Shown piece by piece: positions 26,265 through 35,971 of a stretch of DNA of 64,000 nt. The position numbers and the translations under genes are program-made. Source of the DNA: G965200765 sp965200765 (GTDB taxonomy: Bacteria > Pseudomonadota > Gammaproteobacteria > Arenicellales > JAJDZL01); contig OZ241380.1 in the NCBI GenBank assembly GCA_965200765.1, forward strand, positions 2,914,001-2,978,000, given 5' to 3'. Each line of letters begins with the position of its first letter. The stretch's first letter is position 1. The notes beneath the pieces were generated by a model, which saw only the letters and a program-made list of their open reading frames with translations, had not been told where the DNA came from and did not search any database.

Positions 26265-27395
26265 TCAGAATCGGACATTGCGTTCCAAGTCGGTCGCTTT
26301 CGGCTTCAGCCATTCTTCGAATGTAACGCGAATGTGTGGCATATTCTGCGCCCACCACTCAGAGTCTACGCGCAATGAATTTGACATGTTGGATGTTGGC
26401 AGATATGGCTTGACGTCCTCATTGACGAGCGGTTCGGACGATTTGCGTACCGGTCCGTACGGGATGTACTTGGCTACCTCTGCCATGTTTTCGGACTGAG
26501 TTGCGAAGCTGACAAAGTCCAAGGCGTTTTTCATCCGGGGTGTTTCCCTGGGTATGGCCCAGTACTCAATTTCCCAAAGTTGACCGTCCCAAACGATTTC
26601 AATCGGAAAGCCTTGATCGACAATCGGTCGGTAAAGGCGACCATTCCATGCAGATGTCATCGCTACATGTCCTTCAGTCAATAGCTGTATTGACTCCGTG
26701 CCGGTGGTCCACCATTGAATATGCGGCTTGAGCTTGTCCGCGAGATCAAACGCAAACTGCACGCCTTGTGGTGTCGAAAGTACGGAATACACATCGCCCG
26801 GCGCAACACCGCCGGACATTAATGACCATTCAAGCAAACCTCTGGGATCTCTGCGCATCCCGCGTTTGCCGGGAAACTTGGTAACATCGAAAAAGTCAGC
26901 AACAGTAGCCGGCTTCTCCTCGGGAAACGCTTCTGTATCGTAAGCCAGTACTGTGGACCAGACCATGCTTGGATATCCGCATTCGTGAAAGTATTCCTGT
27001 GGAATGTCATCCGTAATCGAAGTACCGTCCATGCCGTCTTTCAGAATTCCCTGGTCTGCTGATTCAAGCAAACCCTCATTGCAAGCTGCAATCAAGTCTG
27101 AATATTCCATATCAACAACATCCCATTTGACGTTTGCCGAATTGACCTGATTGCGAATGTCATCAATTCCTCCGATGTAGTCCACCATGTCAACCGCTTT
27201 TCCGGTATTCGCTTCCCATGGCCTGACAAGTGCAAGCATTTGACTGCGCGTATAGTCGCCTCCAAAGCTGGCAATACGGAGAGTTTGATCATAAAAATTT
27301 ACCTGTGCCTGAGCTAGACCAGCACTTCCCGACATCATCAACACTACGGTGAAAAAGAGCCGCTGGAAGAACACAGGCTTAACTAGTTGAGGCAT
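26265..27395 (-). CDS. Periplasmic solute-binding protein, PotD/PotF-like
   Basis: The protein (376 residues) begins at the ATG at 27395, with the strong GGAGGT 7 bp upstream; the frame is open further but without this context. A signal peptide (RLFFTVVLMMSGSAGLAQAQ) is followed by TLRIASFGGDYTRSQ, typical of extracellular solute-binding proteins of the spermidine/putrescine cluster. No ABC permease or ATPase gene accompanies it. The next gene is a BCCT carrier. Confidence 0.85.
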   Translation of the reverse strand: MPQLVKPVFFQRLFFTVVLMMSGSAGLAQAQVNFYDQTLRIASFGGDYTRSQMLALVRPWEANTGKAVDMVDYIGGIDDIRNQVNSANVKWDVVDMEYSDLIAACNEGLLESADQGILKDGMDGTSITDDIPQEYFHECGYPSMVWSTVLAYDTEAFPEEKPATVADFFDVTKFPGKRGMRRDPRGLLEWSLMSGGVAPGDVYSVLSTPQGVQFAFDLADKLKPHIQWWTTGTESIQLLTEGHVAMTSAWNGRLYRPIVDQGFPIEIVWDGQLWEIEYWAIPRETPRMKNALDFVSFATQSENMAEVAKYIPYGPVRKSSEPLVNEDVKPYLPTSNMSNSLRVDSEWWAQNMPHIRVTFEEWLKPKATDLERNVRF

Positions 27396-27727
27396 AATTG
27401 CACCTCCTGGTTGCGCCAGATAGAAAAGATAGTCCGTACGGAATAAGCGATAAAGCGGCGCGCGGGCCACATTTCATTGTCAGTCCTCTCATTAATCTAA
27501 TGCTAAATTTACTTGCTTATTCAGTAGGCAAGACTTATATTAAATATCAATGTTAAATGAACTGCGCTCAAATATGCAAGTTTTTGTCCCTAATTTTTGT
27601 CATCGGCGTATTTTTTTGCCATGCAACGCGGCGGTTGATGCCTTCAAACGCAACGATTTGAATCGAATCTTGAGTAGATCTCCAAGACTTTCGAGCACAT
27701 AGTCATTTTGTGCAAGCGAAAGTCTCC
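27396..27727. other. Intergenic region between divergent binding-protein and ybbA genes
   Basis: The region must hold the promoters of the leftward binding-protein/BCCT operon and of rightward ybbA-ybbP. It is AT-rich at 27490-27560. I could not fix a convincing -35/-10 pair. Confidence 0.45.
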
Positions 27728-28420
27728 ATGTCAAATATTGTATCCATTGAAGGTCTGTGGCTCACGCTTGACAGCCAAGCCGGGCCAGTAGATATTCTCC
27801 GCGGTATCGACCTCGAAATTCTCTCCGGTGAAAGCGTCAGCATTACCGGGCCGTCGGGTGCCGGCAAAACTTCGCTGATGATGATTATCGGCGGATTGGA
27901 GCGTCCTACGGGTGGAACAGTTCATGTTGCCGGTCAGTTGCTGAATGATCAGGACGAGGATACTCTGGCGCGCTATCGCAGGGACAACATTGGCATTGTA
28001 TTTCAATCGTTTCATCTGATCCCGACCATGTCGGCGCTTGAAAATGTGGCGATACCGCTGGAACTGGCAGGTGTGCCCGAGGCGTTTGAACGTGCCTCCG
28101 TCGAACTGAAGACCGTTGGTTTGGAGCACCGTGTGGACCATTACCCCGGACAACTGTCCGGCGGCGAGCAGCAACGGGTCGCTTTGGCGCGTGCAATGGT
28201 GACAAAACCCAACCTGATTCTGGCAGATGAACCCACCGGCAATCTTGACGGGGACAACAGTGTTCGAATTATGGATTTGCTGTTTGATCTTTGTGAAATC
28301 AACAAGACCACGCTGGTGCTGATTACTCATCAATTGGAATTGGCCGAGCGGTGCGGTCGAAACGTCAAATTGTCTGACGGCGTAATCACCGCCAACTCGG
28401 CCGGCGATTTGACTCCCTAG
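27728..28420 (+). CDS. ybbA: ABC transporter ATPase, YbbA/LolD family
   Basis: The 230-residue ATPase has Walker A GPSGAGKTS, the signature LSGGEQQRVALARAM and Walker B LILADEPTGNLD, with the LolD/MacB-type family sequence. It would power the 840-residue permease that follows 24 bp later. Start chosen is the ATG at 27728; an in-frame GTG at 27710 is possible. The ybbA-ybbP pair is usually divergent from tesA. Confidence 0.9.
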   Translation: MSNIVSIEGLWLTLDSQAGPVDILRGIDLEILSGESVSITGPSGAGKTSLMMIIGGLERPTGGTVHVAGQLLNDQDEDTLARYRRDNIGIVFQSFHLIPTMSALENVAIPLELAGVPEAFERASVELKTVGLEHRVDHYPGQLSGGEQQRVALARAMVTKPNLILADEPTGNLDGDNSVRIMDLLFDLCEINKTTLVLITHQLELAERCGRNVKLSDGVITANSAGDLTP

Positions 28421-28444
28421 AAGCATCGCCGCCGACTTGCTATC

Positions 28445-30967
28445 ATGACACGAACCGCTTTCAGACTGGCTTTACGCGACATTCGCCAGGGCCACAGGGG
28501 ATTTTGGATATTTGTCAGTTGCCTGTTTGTCGGTGTTGCCGCAATCACCGCAGTGATGACAGTTACGGCCGCGGTGTTGAACGGTATTGCACGGGACGGT
28601 CAAATTGTGCTGGGTGGAGATATTTCACTGGGAACCCAATTTCGCGGCATGACTGACGAGCAGTTGGAGTTTTTGCGACAAAATTCGGAGGAATTGACAG
28701 AATTCATCGAGATGCGCGCATTGATGCGTCCCTCCGACATTGACAAGAGTACGCTGGTGGAACTCAAAGCGGTACAGGACAACTATCCGCTTTACGGGTC
28801 ACTGGACATTCGCGGCGGTGGTGTTTTGCAGGAAGCAGTTGATTCTCGCGATGGAGTTTGGGGTGCGCTGGTGGACCCGGCACTTGTGCAAGCGGGCAAT
28901 GCCGATATTGGCAGTCGCATCTACCTGGGCAACAATCAGTTTGAAGTTACCGGAGTGATTGAACGCGAGTCGGACCGAATTGGCAGTTCAGGAGAGTTCG
29001 GGTTTTGGCCACGGGTGCTGGTGCATTATGATGCACTGGAAGGTTCAGGACTTGTGGTCGGTGGCAGTCGGAATTTCTATGAATACCGGCTACGCCTGAA
29101 TGAGACAGCCAGTGTTGCCGAGGTTCTGGAAAAGATCAGGAGCGCATTTTCCGAAACTGTATGGACGATTCGCGACACCAGTGGCACTGCACCGAACATT
29201 CAGGAACTGGTTGAACGATTGGGAGTATTGCTTTCGCTGGCGGGTTTGACGACCTTGCTTGTCGGTGGCATCGGTGTGAGCAATGCTGTACGTGCATATC
29301 TTGATACCCGTTTGACAACGATTGCCATTCTGAAATGTATCGGTGGTTCGCGTGAACTGGTTTTTCGAATGTATTTGTTGCAGATTCTTATGTTGTCCGG
29401 TATCGCCATTGTGATCGGAATCGCAATTGGTGCCCTTGCGCCGGTGTTTGTATCGCAGTTGGTACAACAGATACTTGCCGTGCCGTTTGACTTGAGAATT
29501 GATTTGTTTGTGATGTCAATTTCCGCGCTGTACGGTTTGTTAACGGCGTTGCTGTTTACGCTTTGGCCACTGGCAACTGCACTGAACACCTCGCCCGGTG
29601 CGCTGTTTCGCAAAGCAGTTGCGAATATCTACCAACGTCCATCCTGGCACTACATTGTCGTTTGCATTGCATTGGCCGCAACACTCGCGACCATCGCAAT
29701 CGCGACCGCTTTTGAAAAGCGGTTCGCGGTTTGGTTTGTGATCAGTGCCTCGATTGCCTGGGTTGTGTTTCGCCTGATCGGTTCGCTGATCATTGCGTCG
29801 GCAAAAATGGTTCAGAATCGCCAATCATCAGTGTTCCGTCTCGCCATTGCCAATTTGTATCGGCCGGGTACTTCCACCTCGGATATTGTGCTGGCAATCG
29901 GCCTTGGACTGACTGTGTTGATCACCATTTCCATGGTTTCGTCCAATATGAATGAACAGGTCAACAATCTGATACCCAGTCGCGCACCGACATTCTTTTT
30001 TGTTGACATTCAGTCCAGTCAGTTTGATGAATTTGTTGATGCAGTTGGAGTTGAACGCGAAGAAGATTTGGAGGTTATGCCTTTCATACGGGGAAGAATT
30101 ACAAGAATCAAGGGGATGGACCCGCATGAAGCAATAGTGGGCGAAGACTCCGAGTGGCTCCTGGACGGAGACCGGGCGTTCACCTATAGCGATACAGCGC
30201 CCGAGAATGCCAGTATAGTCAGTGGCGAGTGGTGGCCGGAAAACTACAGCGGGACACCTTTGCTGTCGGTGCACACGGATGTTATGGAGGCTTTCGGTCT
30301 GGCGCTCGGTGACAGCATTACCCTGAATATTCTGGGACGTGACATCACCGGAGAAGTCGCCAATGTCCGGGAGCTGGAATGGCAATCCATGCAACTGAAC
30401 TTTGCCATTATGCTTTCGCCGGAACCGTTGCAGCAAGTTCCGCACTCCTATATTGCGACGGCCAGCATCACCACCGATGACGAGTTCAAGGTTCAGAATC
30501 GTATTGCGTCAATGTTTCCGAACATAACAGTTGTACGTGTCAAGGATGTCTTGCGCCGGCTGGGTGACTACATGGTGAGAATCCGGGATACGGCGCGCGG
30601 GGTTAGCGCAATCACCATTATTGCAGGTATCCTGGTGTTGGCCGGTGTGGTTGTCTCGGAAAATCGGCGCCGGGCTTATGAAAGCGTACTGCTCAAGACA
30701 CTTGGCGCGACCAAACGCTATGTGTTTTCTGTCTACAGTCTGGAATATCTGATGCAGGGTGCGATCTCGGCCGCCGTTGCTTCGGCATTGGGAACGCTTG
30801 GTTCCTGGGCAGTACTGACGGTGTTGATGAGCTGGGAATGGCATTTTGTGCCAACCAGTGTGCTCTATACCGTATTGATCAGTCTGGCAATTTCGCTGAC
30901 GCTCGGAATATTGGGTATCTGGAATGCACTCAAGCACCGGCCATTGATATATCTGCGCAACGAGTAA
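28445..30967 (+). CDS. ybbP: ABC transporter permease, YbbP-like (FtsX/MacB fold)
   Basis: The 840-residue protein has a first transmembrane helix (WIFVSCLFVGVAAITAVMTV) and a large periplasmic domain to about residue 260. Two FtsX-type core regions follow, with hydrophobic helices near 265-480 and 720-830. This matches the ten-helix YbbP design. The cargo is unknown; a mechanotransmission or lipid/lipoprotein role is assumed from relatives such as LolCE and MacB. Confidence 0.85.
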   Translation: MTRTAFRLALRDIRQGHRGFWIFVSCLFVGVAAITAVMTVTAAVLNGIARDGQIVLGGDISLGTQFRGMTDEQLEFLRQNSEELTEFIEMRALMRPSDIDKSTLVELKAVQDNYPLYGSLDIRGGGVLQEAVDSRDGVWGALVDPALVQAGNADIGSRIYLGNNQFEVTGVIERESDRIGSSGEFGFWPRVLVHYDALEGSGLVVGGSRNFYEYRLRLNETASVAEVLEKIRSAFSETVWTIRDTSGTAPNIQELVERLGVLLSLAGLTTLLVGGIGVSNAVRAYLDTRLTTIAILKCIGGSRELVFRMYLLQILMLSGIAIVIGIAIGALAPVFVSQLVQQILAVPFDLRIDLFVMSISALYGLLTALLFTLWPLATALNTSPGALFRKAVANIYQRPSWHYIVVCIALAATLATIAIATAFEKRFAVWFVISASIAWVVFRLIGSLIIASAKMVQNRQSSVFRLAIANLYRPGTSTSDIVLAIGLGLTVLITISMVSSNMNEQVNNLIPSRAPTFFFVDIQSSQFDEFVDAVGVEREEDLEVMPFIRGRITRIKGMDPHEAIVGEDSEWLLDGDRAFTYSDTAPENASIVSGEWWPENYSGTPLLSVHTDVMEAFGLALGDSITLNILGRDITGEVANVRELEWQSMQLNFAIMLSPEPLQQVPHSYIATASITTDDEFKVQNRIASMFPNITVVRVKDVLRRLGDYMVRIRDTARGVSAITIIAGILVLAGVVVSENRRRAYESVLLKTLGATKRYVFSVYSLEYLMQGAISAAVASALGTLGSWAVLTVLMSWEWHFVPTSVLYTVLISLAISLTLGILGIWNALKHRPLIYLRNE

Positions 30968-30978
30968 TCACGGCATGG

Positions 30979-30984
30979 TATAAT
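30979..30984 (+). promoter_or_regulatory. Extended -10 motif upstream of mlaD
   Basis: TGGTATAAT is an extended -10 (TGn plus consensus TATAAT) 79 bp before the mlaD start. No clear -35 is seen, which extended -10 promoters tolerate. Confidence 0.4.
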
Positions 30985-31062
30985 GATAAACCGTTGTAAC
31001 ATTTTGATTGTGCAAAGTTTTAACACTTCAGTATCTGCTTTTTTGTCCGTCTTGGTTAAACC

Positions 31063-31527
31063 GTGAAGCGTTCAGCAATTGAAGTCTCGGTCGGCTTGTT
31101 TGTTCTGGTCGGCATCCTGGCGGTAGCCGCGTTGGCTTTTCAGGTCGGGCGTGCCAGTTTTTTCAGTCTGGATGAAAACTATCAAGTTTTCGCGCGTTTC
31201 AACAATATCGGCGGACTGAATGTAAAAGCACCCGTGACTGTTGCCGGCGTTGGTATTGGCCGCGTTGACAGCATCACCATTGATCCGGACGATTACAGCG
31301 CAGTAGTCAGTCTGAGTATTTCAAAAAGCTACAGTAATTTGCCTGTAGATTCCAGTGCATTGATACTCACGTCCGGTTTGCTGGGGGCTCAGTACGTCGG
31401 CTTGGAACCCGGTGGCGAGGAGGAATATTTGCGCGACGGAGACTATATTGAACTGACTCAGTCGGCTTTCTCAATTGAAACGCTGATTGGCGAATTTCTG
31501 TTCCGTTCGACAAGCGAAGGCAATTGA
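31063..31527 (+). CDS. mlaD: Lipid-asymmetry MCE protein MlaD
   Basis: The 154-residue protein has one N-terminal transmembrane helix (VGLFVLVGILAVAALAF) and a single MCE domain (FNNIGGLNVKAPVTVAGVGI), the size and shape of MlaD. In the Mla pathway it forms a hexamer on the MlaFE complex and moves phospholipids between membranes. Here mlaF, mlaE and mlaC are missing around it; only mlaB is found, 4.4 kb downstream. The start is GTG at 31063. Confidence 0.92.
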   Translation: MKRSAIEVSVGLFVLVGILAVAALAFQVGRASFFSLDENYQVFARFNNIGGLNVKAPVTVAGVGIGRVDSITIDPDDYSAVVSLSISKSYSNLPVDSSALILTSGLLGAQYVGLEPGGEEEYLRDGDYIELTQSAFSIETLIGEFLFRSTSEGN

Positions 31528-31546
31528 TTTGAGTGCCTGTAATCAA

Positions 31547-31565
31547 ACAGAAGCAAGCCTTCTGT
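31547..31565. terminator. Short hairpin between convergent mlaD and proV
   Basis: ACAGAAG and CTTCTGT form a 7-bp stem over a 5-base loop, between two convergent genes. On the minus strand it is followed by TTGATT. Weak as an intrinsic terminator. Confidence 0.35.
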
Positions 31566-31605
31566 AAATTGAAAAACATGCCAACGCGCTCTTTAATTTC
31601 CCAGG

Positions 31606-32655
31606 CTACCAGTATTTTGCTTCTGTCTGAGGGGTTTCATCGGGCTTTGCAATCGCATCGACGATTTGGTTCAGGCTGATGGTACCGAGTGTCTTGCCAT
31701 TGCTGTCCACGACATTGGCACTCTTGTTTTCTGTTGCTGTTACGATCTGCAGAGCATCTTCCAGTACAAGATCGTGCGGTACCTCCGGGCCGTCGACCGA
31801 GTCGTCGGGAGTCATTACAGATTTTGATTCGATCACCCGGCCGCGGTTGATGTCCTTGATAAATTCGCCAATGTAGTTGTCAATTGGATGCAGGATGATT
31901 TCCTGGGGGTCTCCCTGCTGAATCACCGCCCCGTCTCGCAATATGGCAATACGGTCGCCGATGCGCAGTGCTTCGTCCAGATCGTGAGTGATGAACATGA
32001 TGGTTTTGTGCAACTCTTCTTGCAAGCCTAGCAAAACACTTTGCATGTCGGTTCGAATCAGTGGATCCAAGGCCGAAAATGCTTCGTCCATCAATAGTAT
32101 CTCTGCGTCGGTTGCCAGTGCCCGTGCCAAGCCGACGCGTTGTTGCATCCCACCGGAAAGTTGGGACGGGTAGTGGTCTTCAAATCCGGCCAGGCCAACA
32201 CGATCAATCCATTTGTGACTTTGTTGCTTGGCCTGGTCAATGGGTATGGCCTGAATGGTAAGACCGTAGGCAACGTTTTCTGCTACTGTCTTGTGTACAA
32301 GCAAACCGAACTTTTGAAACACCATTGATGCCCGGTGCCGCCGAAAATCAATCAATTCCTCTTTCGTCATGGCCAAAACATCCTGTTCATCCACGACAAT
32401 CCTTCCGGAAGTCGGTTCGATTAACCGATTGACATGGCGTATCAAAGTTGATTTGCCAGAGCCTGACAATCCCATGATTACCGAGACTTCCCGGGTAGGA
32501 ATGTCGATATTGATGTCTTTCAGGCCCAGTACATGATTATGTTTTTCAAGCAGTTCCTGCTTGGAAATTCCATTTTGAACTTCTTCAAGAACAGATTGGG
32601 GCTGGGAACCGAAAATCTTGTACAGATTCTCTATTCTGATTTTGACCTCAGTCAT
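31606..32655 (-). CDS. proV: Glycine betaine/proline ABC transporter ATPase ProV
   Basis: The 349-residue ATPase has Walker A GLSGSGKSTLIRH, the signature LSGGMQQRVGLARAL and Walker B ILLMDEAFSALDP. A C-terminal regulatory segment resembling CBS domains of ProV/OpuAA (near residues 285-345) follows. The ATG at 32655 overlaps the end of proW by 8 bp. A longer upstream frame lies inside proW and is discarded. Confidence 0.95.
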   Translation of the reverse strand: MTEVKIRIENLYKIFGSQPQSVLEEVQNGISKQELLEKHNHVLGLKDINIDIPTREVSVIMGLSGSGKSTLIRHVNRLIEPTSGRIVVDEQDVLAMTKEELIDFRRHRASMVFQKFGLLVHKTVAENVAYGLTIQAIPIDQAKQQSHKWIDRVGLAGFEDHYPSQLSGGMQQRVGLARALATDAEILLMDEAFSALDPLIRTDMQSVLLGLQEELHKTIMFITHDLDEALRIGDRIAILRDGAVIQQGDPQEIILHPIDNYIGEFIKDINRGRVIESKSVMTPDDSVDGPEVPHDLVLEDALQIVTATENKSANVVDSNGKTLGTISLNQIVDAIAKPDETPQTEAKYW

Positions 32656-33538
32656 GAAGATGTCCCTTGCGATGCTCTTGCAGTCGCTCACCATAACTTT
32701 GGGATACGCGGTCAAATATGATTGCCAAGGCAACAATCGCCAGTCCGTTCATCAAGCCCAGTGCGAGGTATTGATTGGCAATGGATTGCAGAACCGGAAC
32801 GCCCAGACCCGCAACGCCAATCATGGAAGCGATTACGACCATGGACAATGCCATCATAATGGTTTGGTTCACACCGGCAAATATATTCGGGAGTGCAAGC
32901 GGAATTTGTACGCCGAACAATCTTTGCCTGTAGTTGGCGCCGAAGGCATCGGCCGCCTCCAGGGCCTCCTTGTCTACCAGACGGATTCCCAGGTTGGTCA
33001 AACGTACAATTGGCGGTATCGCATAAATACAAACTGCGATGAGCCCGGGTACCTTGCCAATTCCAAGCAGCATGACAACCGGTATAAGATAAACGAAGGC
33101 AGGAATGGTTTGCATGACATCCAGAACAGGAGTAATCAATGATTGTGCGCGGTCTGAACGCGCCATCAATATGCCAAGCGGAATTCCGATAGTGATACAA
33201 AGCAATGTTGCGATTGTGATAATTGCCAGTGTGGACATGGTGTCCTTCCACATGCCCAGGTATCCGATCGCAAGAAACGACAAGGCGCAACCAATCACGA
33301 TTTTCACGTTGCGGGAGCCCAGCCATGCCAGCAGTGCGACAATAAGGATAATGATGGGCCACGGTGTGGCCACGAGCAATTTTTCAAGCCACACCAGAAA
33401 TCGAAGCAATGGTTCGAAGAAGTTTTCAAGAGATTCTCCGAATTCTCTTGAAAATCCGCGAAATCCTGCATCAATTGCTTTTTTCAGGTCCCGAAGATTT
33501 TGCGGGTCCATGCTCGGAAACTGTTTCAGAAATTCCAT
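32648..33538 (-). CDS. proW: Glycine betaine/proline ABC transporter permease ProW
   Basis: The product (296 residues) has an N-terminal soluble segment, then the binding-protein-dependent permease domain, with the EAA-loop-like stretch EAADAFGANYRQRLFGVQIP and several helices. Start is the ATG at 33538, with GGAGG five bases upstream. It follows proX with a terminator-like hairpin between. Confidence 0.94.
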   Translation of the reverse strand: MEFLKQFPSMDPQNLRDLKKAIDAGFRGFSREFGESLENFFEPLLRFLVWLEKLLVATPWPIIILIVALLAWLGSRNVKIVIGCALSFLAIGYLGMWKDTMSTLAIITIATLLCITIGIPLGILMARSDRAQSLITPVLDVMQTIPAFVYLIPVVMLLGIGKVPGLIAVCIYAIPPIVRLTNLGIRLVDKEALEAADAFGANYRQRLFGVQIPLALPNIFAGVNQTIMMALSMVVIASMIGVAGLGVPVLQSIANQYLALGLMNGLAIVALAIIFDRVSQSYGERLQEHRKGHLHD

Positions 33539-33556
33539 TACCACCTCCGTTTGGAC

Positions 33557-33592
33557 AAAAAGCCCACCAATCCAAGGACCAGCAGGCTTTTT
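33557..33592 (-). terminator. Intra-operon terminator between proX and proW
   Basis: On the minus strand AAAAAGCC pairs with GGCTTTTT over a 20-base loop that can pair further. It ends in a T-run. Such partial terminators after a binding-protein gene let the binding protein be made in excess over the membrane subunits. Confidence 0.6.
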
Positions 33593-33623
33593 TATCCGAG
33601 AATTTTAAATACTTACGAGAAAA

Positions 33624-34625
33624 TTACATCATGAGTTTTTTGGAAGCATCGTCAGATACCCATGCTTGCCACACATCAGGATTGTTTTTCAAGAATTCCA
33701 CGGCCGCATCCGCGCCATCGGCTTGATTGTCATCCATATACACTAGCAGGCTATTCATGATATCTCCCGGGAAAATTCGTTTACTGAAGTAGTCCCAAAC
33801 TTCTTGCGGTGCTTTTTGCTTGAAGTTATTCGTGACCAAAGTATGTACTTCGGATTCGGTCCAAGCCGAGGCTTGCGGGTCATCGCATTCCTGCTCAGGC
33901 TTGACGATACAGCCGTTCCAGTGTTCGGCTCCGATGTATGGTACCCCAAAATCCAGCATGACCATTTTATGCCTGCCGATCAATGAAGTTGGCGACCAGT
34001 AGTATCCGAACCAGTTTTCACCCCGCTCCACGGCCTTGGTCATGGAACCGTCCAGTCCTGCTGCGGAACCCGGGTCTACCAGTTTCCAGCCCTTGTCGGC
34101 CATTTTAAACCCGCGGAACAGATTGATATTTACAAGCTGGCAACCCCAACCGGCAGGGCATCCTATGAATGCACCCTTGGAAGGGTCTTCTGCATCCGGA
34201 AACAAATCGGGACGTTCGAGAACATCCAGTACAGTTTTCAGTTCAGGATACTTTTTCGCGGTTTCGGGTGAAATCCACCAACCTTCGCCCAGTCCTGTAA
34301 TCGGACCCTTGCGTATGGAGTATAGTGTGCCTTCTTCGATTGCCTTGGCGAGCGGCTCACGGACTGCATTGACCCAAAGTTCGGGTGAAACGTCCGGTTG
34401 CTGCTTTTCAGCCATGGAAGTGAAGGACGGCATAGTATCGCCGGGCACCAATTCAACGGTGCAACCATAACCTTTTTCAAGAATGGCCTTGTCAACATTC
34501 GCCATCAACTGAGCAGATGCCCAGTTCATCGAGGCGATTGTAATATCTCCGCATTGTGCTACTGCTGATTTGACACCTACGAACAAAAGCAGGGCCAGTG
34601 GTAGCGTGATCAAATATTTCTTCAT
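33624..34625 (-). CDS. proX: Glycine betaine-binding periplasmic protein ProX
   Basis: The 333-residue protein has a signal peptide (LITLPLALLLFVGVKSAVAQ) and the type II binding-protein pattern of the OpuAC/ProX group (ITIASMNWASAQLMANVD near the mature start, VSPELWVNAV and WISPETAKKYPEL later). It is the first gene of the leftward proXWV operon for osmoprotectant uptake. Confidence 0.92.
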   Translation of the reverse strand: MKKYLITLPLALLLFVGVKSAVAQCGDITIASMNWASAQLMANVDKAILEKGYGCTVELVPGDTMPSFTSMAEKQQPDVSPELWVNAVREPLAKAIEEGTLYSIRKGPITGLGEGWWISPETAKKYPELKTVLDVLERPDLFPDAEDPSKGAFIGCPAGWGCQLVNINLFRGFKMADKGWKLVDPGSAAGLDGSMTKAVERGENWFGYYWSPTSLIGRHKMVMLDFGVPYIGAEHWNGCIVKPEQECDDPQASAWTESEVHTLVTNNFKQKAPQEVWDYFSKRIFPGDIMNSLLVYMDDNQADGADAAVEFLKNNPDVWQAWVSDDASKKLMM

Positions 34626-34963
34626 CTAATGTCTCCTTTAAGTTCTGACATATTGTTTGAATTTCTATAATACCACTAGCCATTCTACAATACTTGGGTA
34701 TAAATCGTGTCTTGCCGGTCAAATAGGTGCTTCCGTTTTCGGGTGTGGCGCGGACATGGAACGAAGGTGCGCATGAAATCAACAACTTGGCCACTACGAA
34801 ACTAACTGGTTAAACACCTGTCCATTGCGTATGCCTCTATTTTCCATCAAGCGTGTCTTTTATTGGTTTCTTGGGTTTAGTCAAGAATATAATTGACTAC
34901 CATGACTTGAATTCCTGTGTGGATTGAAGATTATTCTGGCGAAAATTTTTTGGGAGAAGCAAG
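34626..34963. other. Intergenic region with one copy of a dispersed 29-bp repeat
   Basis: The gap lies between divergent proX and the orphan methyltransferase gene and must hold both promoters. The only structure I can support is the repeat copy at 34775-34803. I found no gene here. Confidence 0.5.
34775..34803 (+). repeat. Dispersed 29-bp intergenic repeat, copy A
   Basis: The core reads AAATCAACAACTTGG, then a variable step, then ACGAAACT. It matches the reverse complements of 50844-50872 and 52800-52828 at 25 to 27 of 29 bases. Confidence 0.6.
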
Positions 34964-35941
34964 TTGGCGATTGTAGAAACAGACATTGCAAAAGCAAAGT
35001 CTGCGTCAAATATCGGAAACAGTTCATGTACAGAATTTGTTCGTACCGGCGACTGCAGAAAACTGATGCCTGCAATTCAGACCAATTCAGTTTCTTTAAT
35101 CCTTACAGACCCTCCCTATTTTATTGACGGCATGGACGACGGTTGGGACAGCGACAAGCTCAGAAAAAGAATCAAACCCGGGGTAGTGGGTTCAGTTCCT
35201 GCCGGTATGAAGTTTTCTGTTGAGCAAGGCAGATCATTGCAAAGATTCATCGAATCGGTTGCTGAGGATTGGCTACGAATTCTGAGGCCGGGCGGCTTCT
35301 GCCTGGTGTTTAGTCAAAATCGACTTGCTCATCGAATGGGGGTCGCTTTGGAAGACAGTGGATTTGAAATCAGAGACCAGTTGTTATGGCACTACGAGGG
35401 GCAGGCCAAAGCGTTTACACAGGATCATTTTGTCAAAAAAAGACCCATTTCCCAAAGAGAGAAAAACCGTCTCATCAAGAAACTGGGCGGCCGGAAAACT
35501 CCACAGCTGAAACCTTGCGGAGAGACAATCCTTTTGTGTCAGGCACCACGCGAGGGGACCTTTGTTGACAATTGGGACAAATGGGAGACCGGGTTGATTG
35601 ATGTCAAACAACCCTATCTCCATTCCAACAAGTTTCCGGGTACCGTCATACCGGCGAAGAAAACAAATCAAAGATTCAATCATTTGACGGCCAAACCGGT
35701 AGATTTATTGCGACATTTGATTCGAATATTCAGCATTGAGCAATCATTGGTGTTCGACCCGTTTGCAGGTTCTGGTTCCACGGGAGTGGCGGCGCTTTCG
35801 GAAAACCGCAGATTCACTGGAATTGAGATTGAACAACCAATGGCCTTGATCGCAAATTCTCGCATAACTAAATTGGTTCATCGAAATGATGGACAAAGAA
35901 GTTGGCATTCTGCCAACCCGGGCGAGTTGCAGATTGCGTGA
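34964..35941 (+). CDS. Orphan DNA methyltransferase, DPPY type
   Basis: The 325-residue protein has motif IV LILTDPPYFIDG near residue 50 and motif I DPFAGSGSTGVAALSE followed by TGIEIE near residue 275. The IV-before-I order marks the beta class. The start at 34964 is TTG. No restriction gene is adjacent: the next gene is mlaB, so this may be a solitary modification enzyme or the remains of a system. It is inserted where mlaC would be expected. Confidence 0.87.
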   Translation: MAIVETDIAKAKSASNIGNSSCTEFVRTGDCRKLMPAIQTNSVSLILTDPPYFIDGMDDGWDSDKLRKRIKPGVVGSVPAGMKFSVEQGRSLQRFIESVAEDWLRILRPGGFCLVFSQNRLAHRMGVALEDSGFEIRDQLLWHYEGQAKAFTQDHFVKKRPISQREKNRLIKKLGGRKTPQLKPCGETILLCQAPREGTFVDNWDKWETGLIDVKQPYLHSNKFPGTVIPAKKTNQRFNHLTAKPVDLLRHLIRIFSIEQSLVFDPFAGSGSTGVAALSENRRFTGIEIEQPMALIANSRITKLVHRNDGQRSWHSANPGELQIA

Positions 35942-35971
35942 AATTCTTGACGGGCTGAAAATGAAATTCGA

